A stretch of 64,000 nt of DNA, taken from NCBI RefSeq assembly GCF_040649515.1, contig NZ_JBEZFP010000023.1:1-64000 (forward strand), in the 5' to 3' direction. The notes beneath the pieces are model-generated. The model was not told where the DNA came from and searched no databases. It saw only the letters and a program-made list of their open reading frames with translations. Made by a program: the position numbers and the translations under genes. Positions 18,628 through 27,268 of the stretch are shown here, piece by piece; positions within the stretch are counted from its first letter, which is position 1; every line of letters starts with the position of its first letter. This stretch comes from Yinghuangia elevatio (GTDB taxonomy: Bacteria > Actinomycetota > Actinomycetes > Streptomycetales > Streptomycetaceae).

Positions 18628-19625
18628 GCGGTTACCTCCCGGGCGCGTAGGTAACGGAGTTGGACCAGGGAGACGGCCGCGACGAAGATCGCGAGCACCA
18701 GGGCCACGGCGGTGCTGTAGCCGAACTTCCCGTAGACGAAGGCCTGTTTGTAGAGAACCGTCGACAGGGTCTCGCTGGAGGTGCCGGGGCCGCCGTTGGT
18801 CGCGGCGTAGACCTGGTCGAAGAGCTTCAGGCCGCCGATGGTGGACAGCATGAGGTTGATCGTCAGCGCCGGGGCCAGGAGCGGCCAGGTGACGTAGCGG
18901 AAGCGCTGCCAGGTGCCCGCGCCGTCGATCCTGGCCGCCTCGTGCAGTTCGGCCGGTACGCCCTGCAGGCCGGCGAGGAAGATCACCATCGAGTAGCCGG
19001 CGTACTGCCAGATGACCATGGCGGCGACGGACCACAGGGCGAGGGACGGGTCTCCGAGCCAGTCCTGACGCAGGCCGCCGAGGCCGACCGCGCCCAGGAC
19101 GCCGTTGAGGCCCGCGCCGTCGTCCGGGTTGTAGATGTACTTCCACAGGAACGCGACCATGACGGGGCTGACCACCGCGGGGGCGAAGAAGATCACCCGG
19201 AGCAGCGACTTGGTCCTGATGTTCGCGTTGACGCCCAGCGCGAGCAGGAGTCCGATGCCGTTCTGCACGACGACGACGGCGACGGTGAGCAGCAGGGTGT
19301 TGCGGATGGATTCGCGGGCCATGTCGTCGTGCAGCAGCGTCCTGAAGTTCTCCAGGCCGGTGTACGAGAAGCCGCCGACGCCCGACCAGTCGGTGAAGGC
19401 GTAGAACACGCCCGCGATGCTCGGGTACAGGACGACGACCGCGTAGACGACCAGCGCCGGGACGACGAACAGCCATGGCGGCGCGGTGGGATTGCGGCGG
19501 GGCCGACGGCGCCGCGCGGTGGCGGGCGGCCCGGACTTGCCGGTGGTCGGCCCTGTGAAGGGAGGCCCGGATCCGGCGTCGGTGACCACCCCGACCCCGG
19601 ATCCGCGGTTCGGTGCGGAGTTCAC
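18624..19625 (-). CDS. Carbohydrate ABC transporter permease (MalF type)
   Basis: 333 residues. After a Pro/Arg-rich cytoplasmic tail of about 50 residues come six membrane segments, beginning PPWLFVVPALVVYAVVVLYP. The EAA loop PAELHEAARIDGAGTWQRFR is the interaction site for the ATPase. It is the first permease of the CUT1 importer. The GTG start overlaps the stop of the binding-protein gene as GTGA, and its own stop overlaps the next permease start. The long, charged N-terminal extension is longer than usual, but the coupled start makes 19625 the best choice. Confidence 0.9.
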   Translation of the reverse strand: MNSAPNRGSGVGVVTDAGSGPPFTGPTTGKSGPPATARRRRPRRNPTAPPWLFVVPALVVYAVVVLYPSIAGVFYAFTDWSGVGGFSYTGLENFRTLLHDDMARESIRNTLLLTVAVVVVQNGIGLLLALGVNANIRTKSLLRVIFFAPAVVSPVMVAFLWKYIYNPDDGAGLNGVLGAVGLGGLRQDWLGDPSLALWSVAAMVIWQYAGYSMVIFLAGLQGVPAELHEAARIDGAGTWQRFRYVTWPLLAPALTINLMLSTIGGLKLFDQVYAATNGGPGTSSETLSTVLYKQAFVYGKFGYSTAVALVLAIFVAAVSLVQLRYLRAREVTA

Positions 19626-20926
19626 GACTTCTTCCCGTACGCCTCGTCCATCTGGCCGAGCGCGCCCTCGACGTCGGTCTTGCCGGCGAGCAGGTTCTGG
19701 ACGGCGGCGAAGTGCGCGGGCTGCACCTCGGCGTTGGGCCAGCGCTGGTCCATGAACGGCACCGCGTGGTCGGCGTCGATGATGGGCAGGAAGTCGGCCA
19801 GCGCCGGGTCGATCGTGCTCGACGCGTCGCGTTTGAACGGGATGGCGGAGACGGAGGCCGCCCAGCGGTTGATGTTCTCCTGCCGGCCGAGGAAGTCCAC
19901 GAACGCCAGGGCCTTGTCGCGGTTCTTGCCGCGCGCCGAGACGCCCAGCCCGACGACGGTGCCCGCGGGGATCCAGGGCTGGCCGGCGTCGTCCCAGCCG
20001 GGGAAGGGGAACATGCCCAGGTCGTCGGGTGTCGAGGTGGCCTGGCGGAAGCTGGAGAGCACCGCGGAGACCTGCACGGCCATCGCGGCCTTGCCGGTGG
20101 CGACCATGGAGGTCTGCTGCTCGTACGTCGTCCCGTTCGGGTTGTCGTTGAAGAAGCCGCGCTTCTGCAGGTCCTGGTACTTGGTCAGGGCGTCCGCCCA
20201 GCCCGAGCCGCGGAACTTGGCGCGGCCACTGGCCATTTCGTCGTCGAAGCCCGGGTTCTTCGCGTACACGGCGGACGGGACGAGCGCGTAGGTGATCAGC
20301 TGGGTCACCCAGGGCGTCTGCGCGCCGAGGGCGATCGGGACTATGCCCTTGGCCTTCAACTGTGCGCACACGTCGAGGAGTTCCGCCCAGGTCCTGGGCG
20401 GCTGCAGGCCGGCCTGCGCGAACACCTTCTTGTTGTAGATGGCGCCGATCACGCTGCTGCCCGCCGAGTACAGGAAGGTCTTGCCCTCGCTGCGGTAGGC
20501 GGCGTCGAGGCCGGACGGGACGTCCTTCGTCCACGCCTGGGCGCTCAGGTCGGCGAGCAGGCCGGCCTTCGCGAGTTGTGCCATCGACATCGCGCTGCCG
20601 TTGCCCGGGTACAGGACATGCAGGTCGGGAGCGTTGCCGCCGGCCAGTTGGGTGCGTACCACGGTCTGGACCTGGTCGGTCGGCGCGAAGGAGGTGCTGA
20701 AGTCGGCGTCGGACTGGGTCTGCTTGTACGCCGCGAGGAGTTCCTCCATCGGCTTCTGCTGGTCCGCGACGCCGACCACGCGCACTTTGCCCGAGCCGCC
20801 CGAGGACGAGCAGGCGGTGAGGGACAGGGGAAGCGCGGCGACGGCCGCGACGCCGCCGCCGATCCGGAGGAAACCTCGGCGGCTGACCGTGCTCTGCCCG
20901 AACAGGCTGCGGGAACCCGTGATCAT
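19622..20926 (-). CDS. Extracellular sugar-binding lipoprotein of a CUT1 ABC importer
   Basis: 434 residues. The N-terminus has a twin-arginine motif SRRGFLRIGG followed by a lipobox LTAC (Cys about residue 39), indicating Tat export and lipid anchoring. The mature part has the fold signature of family 1 solute-binding proteins, with APTDQVQTVVRTQLAGGNAP and IYNKKVFAQAGLQPPRTWAEL. It delivers sugar to the two permeases encoded directly downstream. GAGGAGG precedes the ATG, which overlaps the stop of the GH78 gene as ATGA. Likely ligand: a rhamnoside or rhamno-oligosaccharide, inferred from neighbours. Confidence 0.9.
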   Translation of the reverse strand: MITGSRSLFGQSTVSRRGFLRIGGGVAAVAALPLSLTACSSSGGSGKVRVVGVADQQKPMEELLAAYKQTQSDADFSTSFAPTDQVQTVVRTQLAGGNAPDLHVLYPGNGSAMSMAQLAKAGLLADLSAQAWTKDVPSGLDAAYRSEGKTFLYSAGSSVIGAIYNKKVFAQAGLQPPRTWAELLDVCAQLKAKGIVPIALGAQTPWVTQLITYALVPSAVYAKNPGFDDEMASGRAKFRGSGWADALTKYQDLQKRGFFNDNPNGTTYEQQTSMVATGKAAMAVQVSAVLSSFRQATSTPDDLGMFPFPGWDDAGQPWIPAGTVVGLGVSARGKNRDKALAFVDFLGRQENINRWAASVSAIPFKRDASSTIDPALADFLPIIDADHAVPFMDQRWPNAEVQPAHFAAVQNLLAGKTDVEGALGQMDEAYGKKS

Positions 20927-23826
20927 GGTGTTTCCTCCTCGTGGGGGCCGGCGGGCTGCGTCGCCGCCGGACTCGGAATGCGTGGCGGGCGGTGCCGGCC
21001 GAGTGGCGTCGGTCCGGGATGCCTGCCCATCGGGGTGTGGGCGGCGGTGAAGCGGTAGCGCCCGGAGGCCACGCGCGCGACGACATGGTCGTCGGCCGTC
21101 TCCAGGACGGTGACGTGCTCGGCTTTGCGTAGGTCGAGGTCCGATTCGCGGACCGTCCGGGGGTCGGTGGTGGGGACGCGCACGTCGGCGATGGCTCCCG
21201 GAGGTACCCGGACGCACAGCTCGATGCGGTCTTCGTGCCGGGTCCAGGCGGTCTCGACGGTGCCGCGGGCGGATTCGTACCGGGCGGCCGCGTGGCCGAG
21301 GTCGCCGGGAACCGGGCGTACGCTCAGATGCCGGTATGCGGTGGACTCGGGGGCCTGGTCGAGTCCCGCGACGCCGCGGTACAGCCACTCGCCGATCGAG
21401 CCGAGGGCGTAGTGGTTGAAGGAGTTCATCGAGGCGGCGCGGAACCCGGTCTCGGGCGTCCACCCGTCCCAGCGCTCCCAGATCGTGGTGGCGCCGTGCC
21501 GCAGCGGGAACAGCCACGACGGCGCCTCGGTACGGCGCAGCAGCGCGTGCGCGAGGTCGGCGCGACCGTGCGCGTCCAGGACGGGTGCGGCGAGTGCGAC
21601 GCCGAGAAAACCCGTTTGCAGGCGGGGGCCGTCGGTCTCGACGAGTTCGGCGAGTCGGCGGGCGGCGGCCTCGGTGTGCCCGGTGGGCAGCAGCCCGAAC
21701 GCGAGCGCGACGAGGTAGCCGGTCTGGGTGTCCCCCGCGACGCGGACGACCGGGGTGCCGTCGGCGTCCTCGACGGTGACGAAGTGTTCGCGGAAGGCGG
21801 TGCGGATGTCCGCGGCGAGCCGGTGGTACGTCTTCACGAGGTCCTGGTGGCCGAGGACGTCGGCCGCACGCGCGGTGAGATGCGCGCTGTGTGCGAAGTA
21901 CGCGGTGGCGATCACCTCGCGGGGCGTCGGTGTCCCGGGCGCGAGCCAGTCGGAGAAGTGCGGCCCCACCCGGTGGCGCCAGACCAGGTCGGGGTTGTGC
22001 CGGTGGATCAGGTCGACCCAGGTGTGCATGCCGTCGAACGCGCGGGCGAGGAACCGGCTGTCGCCGTAGACCCGGTACAGGTGCCACGGGATGATCACGC
22101 CCGCGTCGCCCCAGCCGGGCGCGCCCTGGTCGGCCACGCCGACCAGGCGCGGGGCGACGTTGGAGAATCCGCCGTCCGGGTCGCGGGCGTCCTCGACGTC
22201 GCGCAGCCACTTGGTGAAGAACGCGGCGACGTCGGCGTTGAGCGCGGCGGTCGGCAGGAAGACCTGCGCGTCGGCGAGCCAGCCGAGCCGCTCGTCCCGC
22301 TGTGGGCAGTCGGTGGGCACGCTGACGAAGTTGGAGCGCTGGCCCCAGGCGACGCAGTCGTACAGGCGCCGGATGTCCGGGTCGGAGCAGTCGAACCCGC
22401 CGGCCCACGAGGTGTCGCTGTGCAGGGCGACCGCGACGACGTCCGCGCCGGACAGCTCGCGGATCCCGCGGATCTCCGCGTAGCGGAAGCCGTGGTAGGT
22501 GAACCGCGGTTCGAACACGATGCGGGGGCGGCCGTCGGAGATCAGCACGTCCGTGGCGGCGGCCGTGCGGAGGTTGTCGGTGTACAGCCGGCGCGAGGTG
22601 TCCAGGACCTCGGCGTGGCGGATCACCACGCGCGCGCCGCTGGGCAGTCCCGCGGCGTTCAGCCGTATTCGGCCGGCCATGTTCTGGCCGAAGTCGACGA
22701 TGTGCGTGTCGGGGGCTATGCGCGCGATCGAGCGCGGGCGGACCTCCGCCATCGCGCGGACGGGCTCGTCGGCGGAGGCGACCAGGAGGCGGTGGTCGCG
22801 GTCGACGACCATCGCCGGGGACCAGTGCACATCGTCGAACCCGGGGTGCTCCCAGCCCGCGGCGGCGTGCCGCAGGTCGTGGCACTCGCCCATGAGCAGG
22901 TCGGCGTGCCGGACCGCCCCGGTGGCGGTGCGCCACGTGTCGTCGGTGGCGATCGTGGTGGTCGTTCCGTCGGCGGCGGTGATCCGCAGTTCGGCCAGGA
23001 GTTGCGGGAACGAGCCGTAGTGGGCTCCCGCGCGGCGCGGTTCGAAGCCGACGAAGCCGCTCCACCAGCCGTCGGCGACGGTGGCGGCGAGCACGTTCTC
23101 GCCGTCCTGGAGCAGGTCGGTCACGTCGTACGTCTGGTACTGGATGCGGCGGGTGTAGTCGGTCCAGCCGGGCGCGAGTTCCGCGTCGCCGACGCGGGTG
23201 CCGTTGACCCGCACGTCGTACAGGCCACGGGCACTCACGTACAGGCGTGCGCGCCGGGTGCCGGCGGTCAGGGTGAACGTGCGGCGCAGGATGGGGCACG
23301 GCGCAAGGCCGTAGTTGTCGAGTGCCCTCTCGCCCTCGATCGGCGCGTCCATGATCGGGAGGGGATCGGGGTCGTGGGTGATCCACGCGGCCTGCCAAAC
23401 GGAGTCGGTCATTCCGGTTTCGAACCACGAAGTGGCCTCCGCCGGTACGGGCGAGCCGGCCGACCATACGTCGACCCGCCAGTGGTAGCGAGTGCGTGGG
23501 CGCAGGGCGGGGCCGGCGTACGTCACCCCGATCGCGTCGGCGTCCTGGACGCGGCCGGTGTCCCACAGCGCCTCGACGCCGTCCGCGAGGCCGGCGGCCT
23601 CCTCGGCGACGCGGACGCGGTAGGCGACGGGGTCGTCGCCGCGCCGCGCGGAGGACAGCCGCCAGCCGAGCAGAGGGGCGGTCTCGTCGATGCCCAGCGG
23701 CGCGGTCCGGTGCTCGCAGCGCAGGCCGTAGGGCCGCAGGCCCTCGGCGCCCGCCGCGTTCGCGCGCCCTTCGAGAGCGTCCGCGAGGCGGGGGGCGGGC
23801 ACATCCGCTGCCGGGGAACCGGGCAC
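20923..23826 (-). CDS. GH78 alpha-L-rhamnosidase
   Basis: 967 residues. Order of domains: N-terminal beta-sandwich with PLGIDETAPLLGWRLSS, which opens most GH78 enzymes; a rhamnosidase N domain with ARGLYDVRVNGTRVGDAELA; the (alpha/alpha)6 barrel; and a C-terminal sandwich. The barrel carries VPTDCPQRDERLGWLADAQ near residue 510 and TIWERWDGWTPETGF near residue 783, which hold conserved acidic catalytic-site residues of the family. It hydrolyses terminal alpha-L-rhamnose. There is no signal peptide, so it probably works inside the cell on sugars brought in by the coupled CUT1 importer. The GTG at 23826 has AGGAAGG upstream. Confidence 0.93.
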   Translation of the reverse strand: MPGSPAADVPAPRLADALEGRANAAGAEGLRPYGLRCEHRTAPLGIDETAPLLGWRLSSARRGDDPVAYRVRVAEEAAGLADGVEALWDTGRVQDADAIGVTYAGPALRPRTRYHWRVDVWSAGSPVPAEATSWFETGMTDSVWQAAWITHDPDPLPIMDAPIEGERALDNYGLAPCPILRRTFTLTAGTRRARLYVSARGLYDVRVNGTRVGDAELAPGWTDYTRRIQYQTYDVTDLLQDGENVLAATVADGWWSGFVGFEPRRAGAHYGSFPQLLAELRITAADGTTTTIATDDTWRTATGAVRHADLLMGECHDLRHAAAGWEHPGFDDVHWSPAMVVDRDHRLLVASADEPVRAMAEVRPRSIARIAPDTHIVDFGQNMAGRIRLNAAGLPSGARVVIRHAEVLDTSRRLYTDNLRTAAATDVLISDGRPRIVFEPRFTYHGFRYAEIRGIRELSGADVVAVALHSDTSWAGGFDCSDPDIRRLYDCVAWGQRSNFVSVPTDCPQRDERLGWLADAQVFLPTAALNADVAAFFTKWLRDVEDARDPDGGFSNVAPRLVGVADQGAPGWGDAGVIIPWHLYRVYGDSRFLARAFDGMHTWVDLIHRHNPDLVWRHRVGPHFSDWLAPGTPTPREVIATAYFAHSAHLTARAADVLGHQDLVKTYHRLAADIRTAFREHFVTVEDADGTPVVRVAGDTQTGYLVALAFGLLPTGHTEAAARRLAELVETDGPRLQTGFLGVALAAPVLDAHGRADLAHALLRRTEAPSWLFPLRHGATTIWERWDGWTPETGFRAASMNSFNHYALGSIGEWLYRGVAGLDQAPESTAYRHLSVRPVPGDLGHAAARYESARGTVETAWTRHEDRIELCVRVPPGAIADVRVPTTDPRTVRESDLDLRKAEHVTVLETADDHVVARVASGRYRFTAAHTPMGRHPGPTPLGRHRPPRIPSPAATQPAGPHEEETP

Positions 23827-23860
23827 GGGCTTGTCCTTCCTCTACGCCTGATGCGGCGTA

Positions 23861-23871
23861 CCACCTGGTGG
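23861..23871. promoter_or_regulatory. Palindrome upstream of the GH78 gene
   Basis: CCACCTGGTGG, perfect 5-bp arms around a central T, 35 bp upstream of the GTG of the rhamnosidase operon. Position fits an operator or the core promoter; the protein that binds is unknown. Confidence 0.4.
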
Positions 23872-23950
23872 CACACATCGCCGTCGGCTGGCGTGAAGAC
23901 GATGTGAAATCTAACGTCAATTCTGTGGCGTGGACACTACGAGCCGCTTA

Positions 23951-23962
23951 TGAATCGTGTCA
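23951..23962. promoter_or_regulatory. Putative LacI-family operator, rhamnosidase operon
   Basis: TGAATCGTGTCA matches the perfect palindrome TGAAACGTTTCA at 25657 in 10 of 12 positions and the site at 25503 in 11 of 12. It lies 125 bp upstream of the GH78 start, so one regulator may control both operons. Confidence 0.5.
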
Positions 23963-24077
23963 AGGATGTTCGCGGTGCGTGCGAAAGTCGCCTCGCAGCG
24001 TCAGCAAAGAGCCCATGCATCGGGATTTTTGGGACGACCGGGGCCGGATGCGGCCGCTCTTGTCAGCCCATACGCGT

Positions 24078-24121
24078 GCGTGATATTTACTGTGTGAATA
24101 CAACATCCTGTTGCGTTAAAT
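24078..24121. repeat. AT-rich 44-bp element, copy 1
   Basis: Shares about 35 of 44 positions with 41671-41713: GCGTGATA, then TTAC, then TGTGAATACAACA, an 8-nt variable part and CGTTAAAT at the same spacing. It is strongly AT-rich against its background. It lies about 250 bp upstream of the rhamnosidase operon, in reverse orientation to it. Confidence 0.7.
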
Positions 24122-24240
24122 CATGGCGGCAACCCTCGCTCCGGAGCACGCCGAACGGCCGGACCGCCGTCCCCCTCGCGCTCGCGGCGATCTGCCGACG
24201 CCAAGGGGATTCCACATCCGGGAGAAGGCATTCGCGTTCC

Positions 24241-24361
24241 GGCGGGCCAGGCCAGGACCAGGCCACTGCCAGACCAGTACTGGACCAGCGCTGGACGAGT
24301 GCTGGTCCAGCGCTGGACGAGTGCCAGGCCAGAACCAGGGCGCGAACCAAGGCCGGGCCAA
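24241..24361. repeat. 11-bp degenerate tandem repeat with palindromic units
   Basis: Eleven consecutive 11-bp units with consensus near CCAGNGCTGGA. The best are CCAGTACTGGA at 24274 and CCAGCGCTGGA at 24285 and 24307, each with the self-complementary core CCAGNNCTGG. Outer units degenerate to forms such as CCAGGACCAGG. The 11-bp spacing places each palindrome on the same helix face. It lies 100 bp downstream of the LacI gene. Confidence 0.75.
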
Positions 24362-24428
24362 GCCCGGCGGACGAGACAGGTCGGGACAGCCCGGGCGGGC
24401 ACCGGGAACCACGGTCCTGAGGCCGGTC

Positions 24429-24444
24429 CGGGGGTACACCCCCG
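24429..24444 (-). terminator. Hairpin downstream of the LacI regulator gene
   Basis: CGGGGG-TACA-CCCCCG, a 6-bp stem with a 4-nt loop, 17 bp beyond the stop codon of the leftward LacI gene. No T-tract. Possible factor-independent terminator. Confidence 0.45.
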
Positions 24445-24460
24445 TTGGCACCGCGCCCCG

Positions 24461-25477
24461 TCAGCCGGCCGTCGACTCGCGGACCACCAGCTCCGGCTGG
24501 AAGGTCACCTGCTGGTGGGCGTGCCCCTCGGGGTTCTCGCACTCGTCCAGCAGCAGCTCGGCGGCCGTCTGACCGAGTTGGTAGGTCGGCTGGCGCACCG
24601 AGGTGATCGGTATGGCGGCGGCCGCCGCGAACTCGATGTCGTCGTAGCCCACCAGCGCGACGTCCTGGGGGATGCGGACGCCGGCTCGCAGCATCTCGCG
24701 CATGAAGCCCATGGCCAGCAGGTCGTTCGCGCACAGGACCGCGGACGGCAGGCCCTTCTTGCCGTCGGCCAGCAGTCGGCGCGCGGCCTCGGCGCCGGAA
24801 CGGGCGTTCATCCCCGACACCTGTACGTCGCGCACGGCGCCGCTCAGGCGCAGCCCGGCCCCGCGCAGCGCCCGGCGCATCCCGCGCCGGCGCTCCTCGC
24901 ACTGACGAATCGTCAGCGGGCCGCTGACGAACGCGAAGTCGTCGTGGCCCGCGGCCAGCAGGTGCTCGGTGGCCAGTTGTCCGCCGGCCTCGTCGTCGAC
25001 CGCGACCGAGCACAGGTCGGGGCGGTCGCCGCTGCGGTCGAGCAGCACGACGGCCATGCCGCGGGTGCGCAGCGCGTCCACCGGCAGCGCGGAGTCGTGC
25101 GCGGGAGTGACCAGCACCCCGCGTACCCGCTGCTCCTGCAGGACCTGGAGGTACGTCTCCTGCTTGACCACCGAGTCGTCGGAGTTGCAGAGGATCACCA
25201 CCGTGCCCCGGCGGCTGGAGACGTCCTCGACACCGCGGGCGACGTCGGTGAAGAACGGGTTCGCGACGTCGAGCACGATCAGCCCGAGGGCGTTGGTGCG
25301 TCCGGAACGCAGCGACCGGGCGGAGTCGTTGCGGACGAAGCCCAGTTCGTCGATCGCCCTGAGGACGCGGCTACGGGTGGCCTCGGAGACGCGGTCGGGC
25401 CGGTTGAGCACGTTGGAGACTGTGCCCACCGACACTCCCGCGTGCCGGGCCACGTCCTTGATACCCGTCGTCGCCAT
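24461..25477 (-). CDS. LacI-family transcriptional regulator of the rhamnose locus
   Basis: 338 residues. The N-terminal LacI helix-turn-helix and hinge are clear: TGIKDVARHAGVSVGTVSNV, LNRPDRVSEATRSRVLRAI and NDSARSLRSGRTNALGLIV. The rest is a periplasmic-binding-protein-like sensor domain with VANPFFTDVARGVED and ALVGYDDIEFAAAAAIPITS. It lies between the rhamnoside uptake operon and the rhamnose catabolic operon and probably represses both until rhamnose or a derivative binds. A near-palindromic operator 26 bp before its ATG suggests autoregulation. The ATG at 25477 begins the conserved domain; a TTG three codons upstream is possible. Confidence 0.9.
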   Translation of the reverse strand: MATTGIKDVARHAGVSVGTVSNVLNRPDRVSEATRSRVLRAIDELGFVRNDSARSLRSGRTNALGLIVLDVANPFFTDVARGVEDVSSRRGTVVILCNSDDSVVKQETYLQVLQEQRVRGVLVTPAHDSALPVDALRTRGMAVVLLDRSGDRPDLCSVAVDDEAGGQLATEHLLAAGHDDFAFVSGPLTIRQCEERRRGMRRALRGAGLRLSGAVRDVQVSGMNARSGAEAARRLLADGKKGLPSAVLCANDLLAMGFMREMLRAGVRIPQDVALVGYDDIEFAAAAAIPITSVRQPTYQLGQTAAELLLDECENPEGHAHQQVTFQPELVVRESTAG

Positions 25478-25502
25478 GCCGCCCAACTGTGGTGATCAAC
25501 TC

Positions 25503-25514
25503 TGAAACGTGTCA
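25503..25514. promoter_or_regulatory. Putative LacI operator near the regulator start
   Basis: TGAAACGTGTCA differs by one base from the perfect palindrome at 25657-25668. It sits 26 bp upstream of the LacI start codon, an autoregulatory position. Confidence 0.6.
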
Positions 25515-25656
25515 ATAGCCGTGCGACGTGAGGCGCGTCCCCAATCCCCGATCACGGCTGTTTACCGATCGTCACCATACGCGAACGTGCCGAGTTTCCG
25601 CACCCACACCTCTTGACGTGACGCGTGACACCGACCTAACTTCCTCGCAACCTCTG

Positions 25657-25668
25657 TGAAACGTTTCA
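25657..25668. promoter_or_regulatory. Putative LacI operator of the rhamnose operon
   Basis: TGAAACGTTTCA is a perfect 12-bp palindrome with the central CG typical of LacI-family operators. It lies 38 bp upstream of the ATG of the importer ATPase gene, where bound repressor would block transcription of the operon. Confidence 0.75.
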
Positions 25669-25705
25669 TGACGGAGCGAGGACGAGGCGACGAGGAGCTG
25701 AGCCC

Positions 25706-27268
25706 ATGACCGCTGTACCCACCACCCCCGGAGGCGATCCGCCGGCGCCTGTGCTGGCGCTGCGCGGCGTCGAGAAGTCCTTCGGCGCGGTGCGGGCGCT
25801 GCACGGCGTGTCGCTCGACCTCTACGCCGGCGAGGCGCACGCCCTCGCCGGCGAGAACGGGGCGGGCAAGTCCACCCTCATCAAGACCCTCGCCGGCGTG
25901 CACCGCCCCGACGCCGGCCAGGTCCTGCTCGACGGGCGCCCCGTGGTGTTCGGCAACCCGGCCACCGCGCGGGACGCGGGCGTCGCGGTGATCTACCAGG
26001 AGCCCACCCTCTTCCCCGACCTGTCGGTCGCCGAGAACATCTACATGGGCCGCCAGCCGCGCGGCGCCCTCGGCCGCATCGACCGGCGCGGCATGAACCG
26101 CACCACCGGGGAACTGTTCGCGCGGCTCGGTGTCGCCCTCGACCCCGAGCAGCCCGCCCGCGGCCTGTCGATCGCCGACCAGCAGATCGTCGAGATCGCC
26201 AAGGCCCTGTCCTTCGACGCCCGCGTCCTGATCATGGACGAGCCGACCGCCGCCCTCACCGGCAGCGAGGTCGCCCGGCTGTTCTCCGTGGTGCGCACCC
26301 TGCTCGACCAGGGCGCGGCGGTCCTCTTCATCTCGCACCGGCTGGAGGAGATCTTCGCGCTGTGCCGGCGCGTCACCACCCTGCGCGACGGCCGCTGGAT
26401 CGCCTCCGAAACGCTCGACGGACTCACCGAGGACGACCTCGTCCGCCGCATGGTCGGCCGCGACCTCGACTCGCTCTACCCCAAGCAGGACACGGTCGTC
26501 GGCGAGACCGCACTGCGCGTCGAACACCTCACCCGCGAGGGCGTCTTCCGCGACATCTCCTTCGAGGTACGCGGCGGCGAGATCGTCGCCCTCGCCGGAC
26601 TCGTCGGCGCGGGCCGCAGCGAGGTCGCCCGCGCGGTCTTCGGCGTCGACCGGTACGACGCGGGCAGCGTCGAGGTCGTCGGCCGCACGTACAAGGCCGC
26701 CTCGCCCACCGCCGCGATGGCCGCCGGACTGGCCCTGGTCCCCGAGGACCGCCGCCAGCAGGGCCTGGTCATGGACCTGTCCATCGAGCGCAACATCGGC
26801 CTGACCCGGCTGAAGGCGCTCGCCAAGGCGGGGCTGGTCGACCGCGGCGCCGAGCACGCCACCGCCCGCGACTGGGCGCTGCGCCTCCAGTTGAAGTTCG
26901 CCCGGCTCTCCGACGCGGTCGGCGTGCTGTCCGGCGGCAACCAGCAGAAGGTGGTACTCGCCAAGTGGCTGGCCACCGACCCGCGGGTGCTCATCGTCGA
27001 CGAACCGACCCGCGGCATCGACGTCGGCACCAAGGCCGAGGTGCACCGCCTGCTCTCCGGCCTCGCGGCCGAAGGGCTGGCCATCCTCATGATCTCCTCC
27101 GATCTCCCGGAGGTCCTCGGCATGGCCGACCGGGTGCTGGTGATGCACGAGGGCCGCATCACCGCCGAGATCCCCCGGTCGGACGCCTCCGAGGAAACCG
27201 TCATGGCGGCGGCGACCGGACGTACCGGTGCCGGCAACGCTCCGCACGGAAAGGACGCCGCCGCATGA
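25706..27268 (+). CDS. rhaT: Rhamnose ABC importer, tandem ATP-binding protein
   Basis: 520 residues with two fused ABC domains, as in RbsA-like ATPases of CUT2 importers. The first has Walker A GENGAGKSTLIK, signature region LSIADQQIVEIAKAL and Walker B VLIMDEPTAAL. The second has a degenerate Walker A near LAGLVGAGRSEVARAVFGV, signature LSGGNQQKVVLAKWL and VLIVDEPTRGIDVG. It powers the uptake of a monosaccharide through the two permeases encoded next. It opens the rightward rhamnose operon under the LacI-type operator at 25657. The symbol follows rhizobial usage (RhaSTPQ) and rests on context. Confidence 0.92.
   Translation: MTAVPTTPGGDPPAPVLALRGVEKSFGAVRALHGVSLDLYAGEAHALAGENGAGKSTLIKTLAGVHRPDAGQVLLDGRPVVFGNPATARDAGVAVIYQEPTLFPDLSVAENIYMGRQPRGALGRIDRRGMNRTTGELFARLGVALDPEQPARGLSIADQQIVEIAKALSFDARVLIMDEPTAALTGSEVARLFSVVRTLLDQGAAVLFISHRLEEIFALCRRVTTLRDGRWIASETLDGLTEDDLVRRMVGRDLDSLYPKQDTVVGETALRVEHLTREGVFRDISFEVRGGEIVALAGLVGAGRSEVARAVFGVDRYDAGSVEVVGRTYKAASPTAAMAAGLALVPEDRRQQGLVMDLSIERNIGLTRLKALAKAGLVDRGAEHATARDWALRLQLKFARLSDAVGVLSGGNQQKVVLAKWLATDPRVLIVDEPTRGIDVGTKAEVHRLLSGLAAEGLAILMISSDLPEVLGMADRVLVMHEGRITAEIPRSDASEETVMAAATGRTGAGNAPHGKDAAA

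Larger units (their letters stand above)
23827..24460. other. Intergenic region between the rhamnosidase operon and the LacI gene
   Basis: About 630 bp without a supported gene. From left to right it holds a CCACC-T-GGTGG palindrome (23861-23871), a LacI-type site TGAATCGTGTCA (23951-23962), an AT-rich 44-bp element also found at 41671, an 11-bp tandem repeat (24241-24361) and a hairpin after the LacI gene. Open frames here are arginine/proline-rich and look like shadows. Confidence 0.6.

Noticed and set aside
24087..24460. Small coding gene over the 11-bp repeat
   Set aside because: Frames on both strands give low-complexity Arg/Pro/Trp-rich products without ribosome binding sites; the repeat itself explains the open frames.
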